Below, piece by piece: positions 22,484-23,382 of a stretch of DNA of 23,382 nt; positions within the stretch are counted from its first letter, which is position 1, and every line of letters begins with the position of its first letter. Made by a program: the position numbers and the translations under genes. Source of the DNA: Verrucomicrobiota bacterium (lineage in GTDB: Bacteria > Verrucomicrobiota > Verrucomicrobiae > Limisphaerales > UBA11358); the NCBI GenBank assembly GCA_014860005.1, contig JACZKP010000167.1, positions 1-23,382 of the forward strand, in the 5' to 3' direction. The notes under the pieces are model-generated. The model had not been told where the DNA came from. It saw only the letters and a program-made list of their open reading frames with translations, and searched no databases.

Positions 22484-23382
22484 TATTCTAACTCGCTTTC
22501 ACGATGAGACTAAACGTGGTCGGGTTTTGGCATGGCAAGAGCACGTCGGATAGATCCGCACATTGTGAAGCGGGCGCAACTGACCGCCGCGACCTCAACT
22601 TCGGTCGCGTCCCTGTGACAATGTCAGGCGGTGCTGCTGCCGGCTTTTGTTTGGAGCAACGCAGGCACAAACCGCGGAGGTCCTCGGTGTGGGCCGCGCG
22701 ACGGTGGCGCGACTCCAAGTCGCCTTCCGCAAGCAATGACCGGGGTTGCCAGCCGCCGCTGGCAACTGGGGCGTACGCCGCCAGTCGCTGCTCACCCCGG
22801 AGGAAGAAATCGCCTTCTTGAAACCTTGGCTCGAAAGCGCCGCCACCGGCAAGCTGGTGGTGGTTTCCCCGATTCGAGCGGCCTTGGCGCAACGGCTGGG
22901 CCAGCCAGTCAAACCGTCGGTGGTGTACCGACTGCTGGCCCGCCATGGCTGGCGCAAGGTGGCGCCGGACACCCGCCATCCCAAGAGCAAACCCGCGGTT
23001 CAAGCAGACTGGAAAAAAACTCCCTGAAGTGCTGGAAACCCTGCTGACTCGGGACGCCGTAAAAGGGCGTCGCGTTCGGTTGATGTTTCAGGATGTGGCG
23101 CGCTTTGGACGGATGGTGAGAATTCGGCGCTGTTGGTCCCCGGCCCCGCAACGTCCGGTGGTGGACGGTTACGAGCGGGAGTTTCAGTACGTCTATGGCG
23201 CCGTCAGTCCCTTGGAAGGAGAACTGGACTGGATGATCTGTCCGGCCATGAACACCGAGCACATGGGCGACTTCCTGGCGCAAGTCAGCGCGGCGCACCC
23301 CAAAGACTTCATCGTCATGGTCGTGGATGGGGCCAGTTCGCACGTTGCCAAGGCGCTAGAGGTACCGGAAAACATCCGCCTG
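22484..23382 (+). mobile_element. IS630-family insertion sequence (left part), runs off window
   Basis: Sulfatase 8 homology ends near 22483 and an IS630-type transposase frame starts 49 bp later, so the left end of the element lies around 22484-22490, at one of the TA dinucleotides expected as target (22484-22485 or 22489-22490). The terminal inverted repeat cannot be confirmed because the other end is outside the window. Confidence 0.75.
22532..23382 (+). pseudogene. IS630-family transposase, degenerate and partial
   Basis: The frame from 22532 (MARARRIDPHIVKRAQ) is hit by an in-frame TGA at 22616-22618, resumes as QCQAVLLPAFV, shifts by one base near 22650 into GATQAQTAEVLGVGRATVARL (the helix-turn-helix), meets another in-frame TGA at 22737-22739, and continues as NWGVRRQSLLTPEEEIAFLKPW to QADWKK. 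It then shifts +1 at a seven-A run (23013-23019) into LPEVLETLL. The DDE domain follows: MFQDVARFGR has the first catalytic Asp and VMVVDGASSHVAK the second. The third acidic residue lies beyond the window. Two stops and one or two shifts make an inactive copy most likely, though the A-run shift alone could be programmed. It disrupts sulfatase 8. Confidence 0.85.

Noticed and set aside
22532..22745. TGA read as an amino acid, since two in-frame TGAs interrupt the transposase
   Set aside because: TGA is used as the normal stop by several intact genes here, for example the RAYT at 196-651 and the AAA ATPase, and the same transposase also has frameshifts, so simple decay is enough.
1..23382. tRNA, rRNA, riboswitch or confident sigma-70 promoter sites
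   Set aside because: No cloverleaf, rRNA core sequence or recognisable riboswitch core was seen by eye, and promoter-like hexamers in this GC-rich DNA were too weak to report.

Overview
The window (about 60% G+C by eye) looks like a chromosome segment from a free-living polysaccharide degrader of the Planctomycetota-Verrucomicrobiota-Chlamydiota group, most likely Verrucomicrobiota. This rests on tandem formylglycine-type sulfatases, a GH78-like hydrolase, Sec signal peptides, and many dispersed palindromic repeats with REP-associated tyrosine transposases. No rRNA, tRNA or housekeeping gene is present to fix the taxonomy.

Layout: (1) 1-1132: transposase tail, a REP-associated transposase (RAYT) and its flanking palindromes. 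(2) 1133-10159: a minus-strand block of four sulfatases and one GH78-type alpha-L-rhamnosidase-like protein, separated by repeat-filled gaps. (3) 10389-15083: a plus-strand cassette unlike its surroundings, with an unknown 319-aa protein, an AAA ATPase, a 173-aa partner, a DEDDh exonuclease and a PD-(D/E)XK nuclease. (4) 15153-17036: a wrecked zone with the 5' end of an acetylxylan-esterase-like gene cut by REP sequence, a second RAYT about 90% identical to the first, a duplicated 91-bp element and a tiny ubiD-like fragment. (5) 17043-22483: a second minus-strand sulfatase block of three intact genes plus one frameshifted, 5'-truncated gene. (6) 22484-23382: a degenerate IS630-family transposase that cuts the last sulfatase and runs off the window.

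The sulfatases and the GH78-like enzyme probably work together outside the cytoplasm, removing sulfate esters and cleaving a sulfated, possibly rhamnose-containing glycan. The formylglycine-generating enzyme they need is not here. Several genes are almost certainly co-transcribed (gaps of 1 and 3 bp).

The best candidate for an undescribed system is the ATPase/two-nuclease cassette. Its combination of an AAA motor, a small partner and two different nuclease folds, set as an opposite-strand island in a degradation locus next to RAYT/REP debris, suggests a mobile genome-defence or DNA-processing module. That function is inference. The second notable item is the RAYT/REP system, with two transposase copies and several palindrome classes in a recurring order, which appears to have broken a neighbouring gene.
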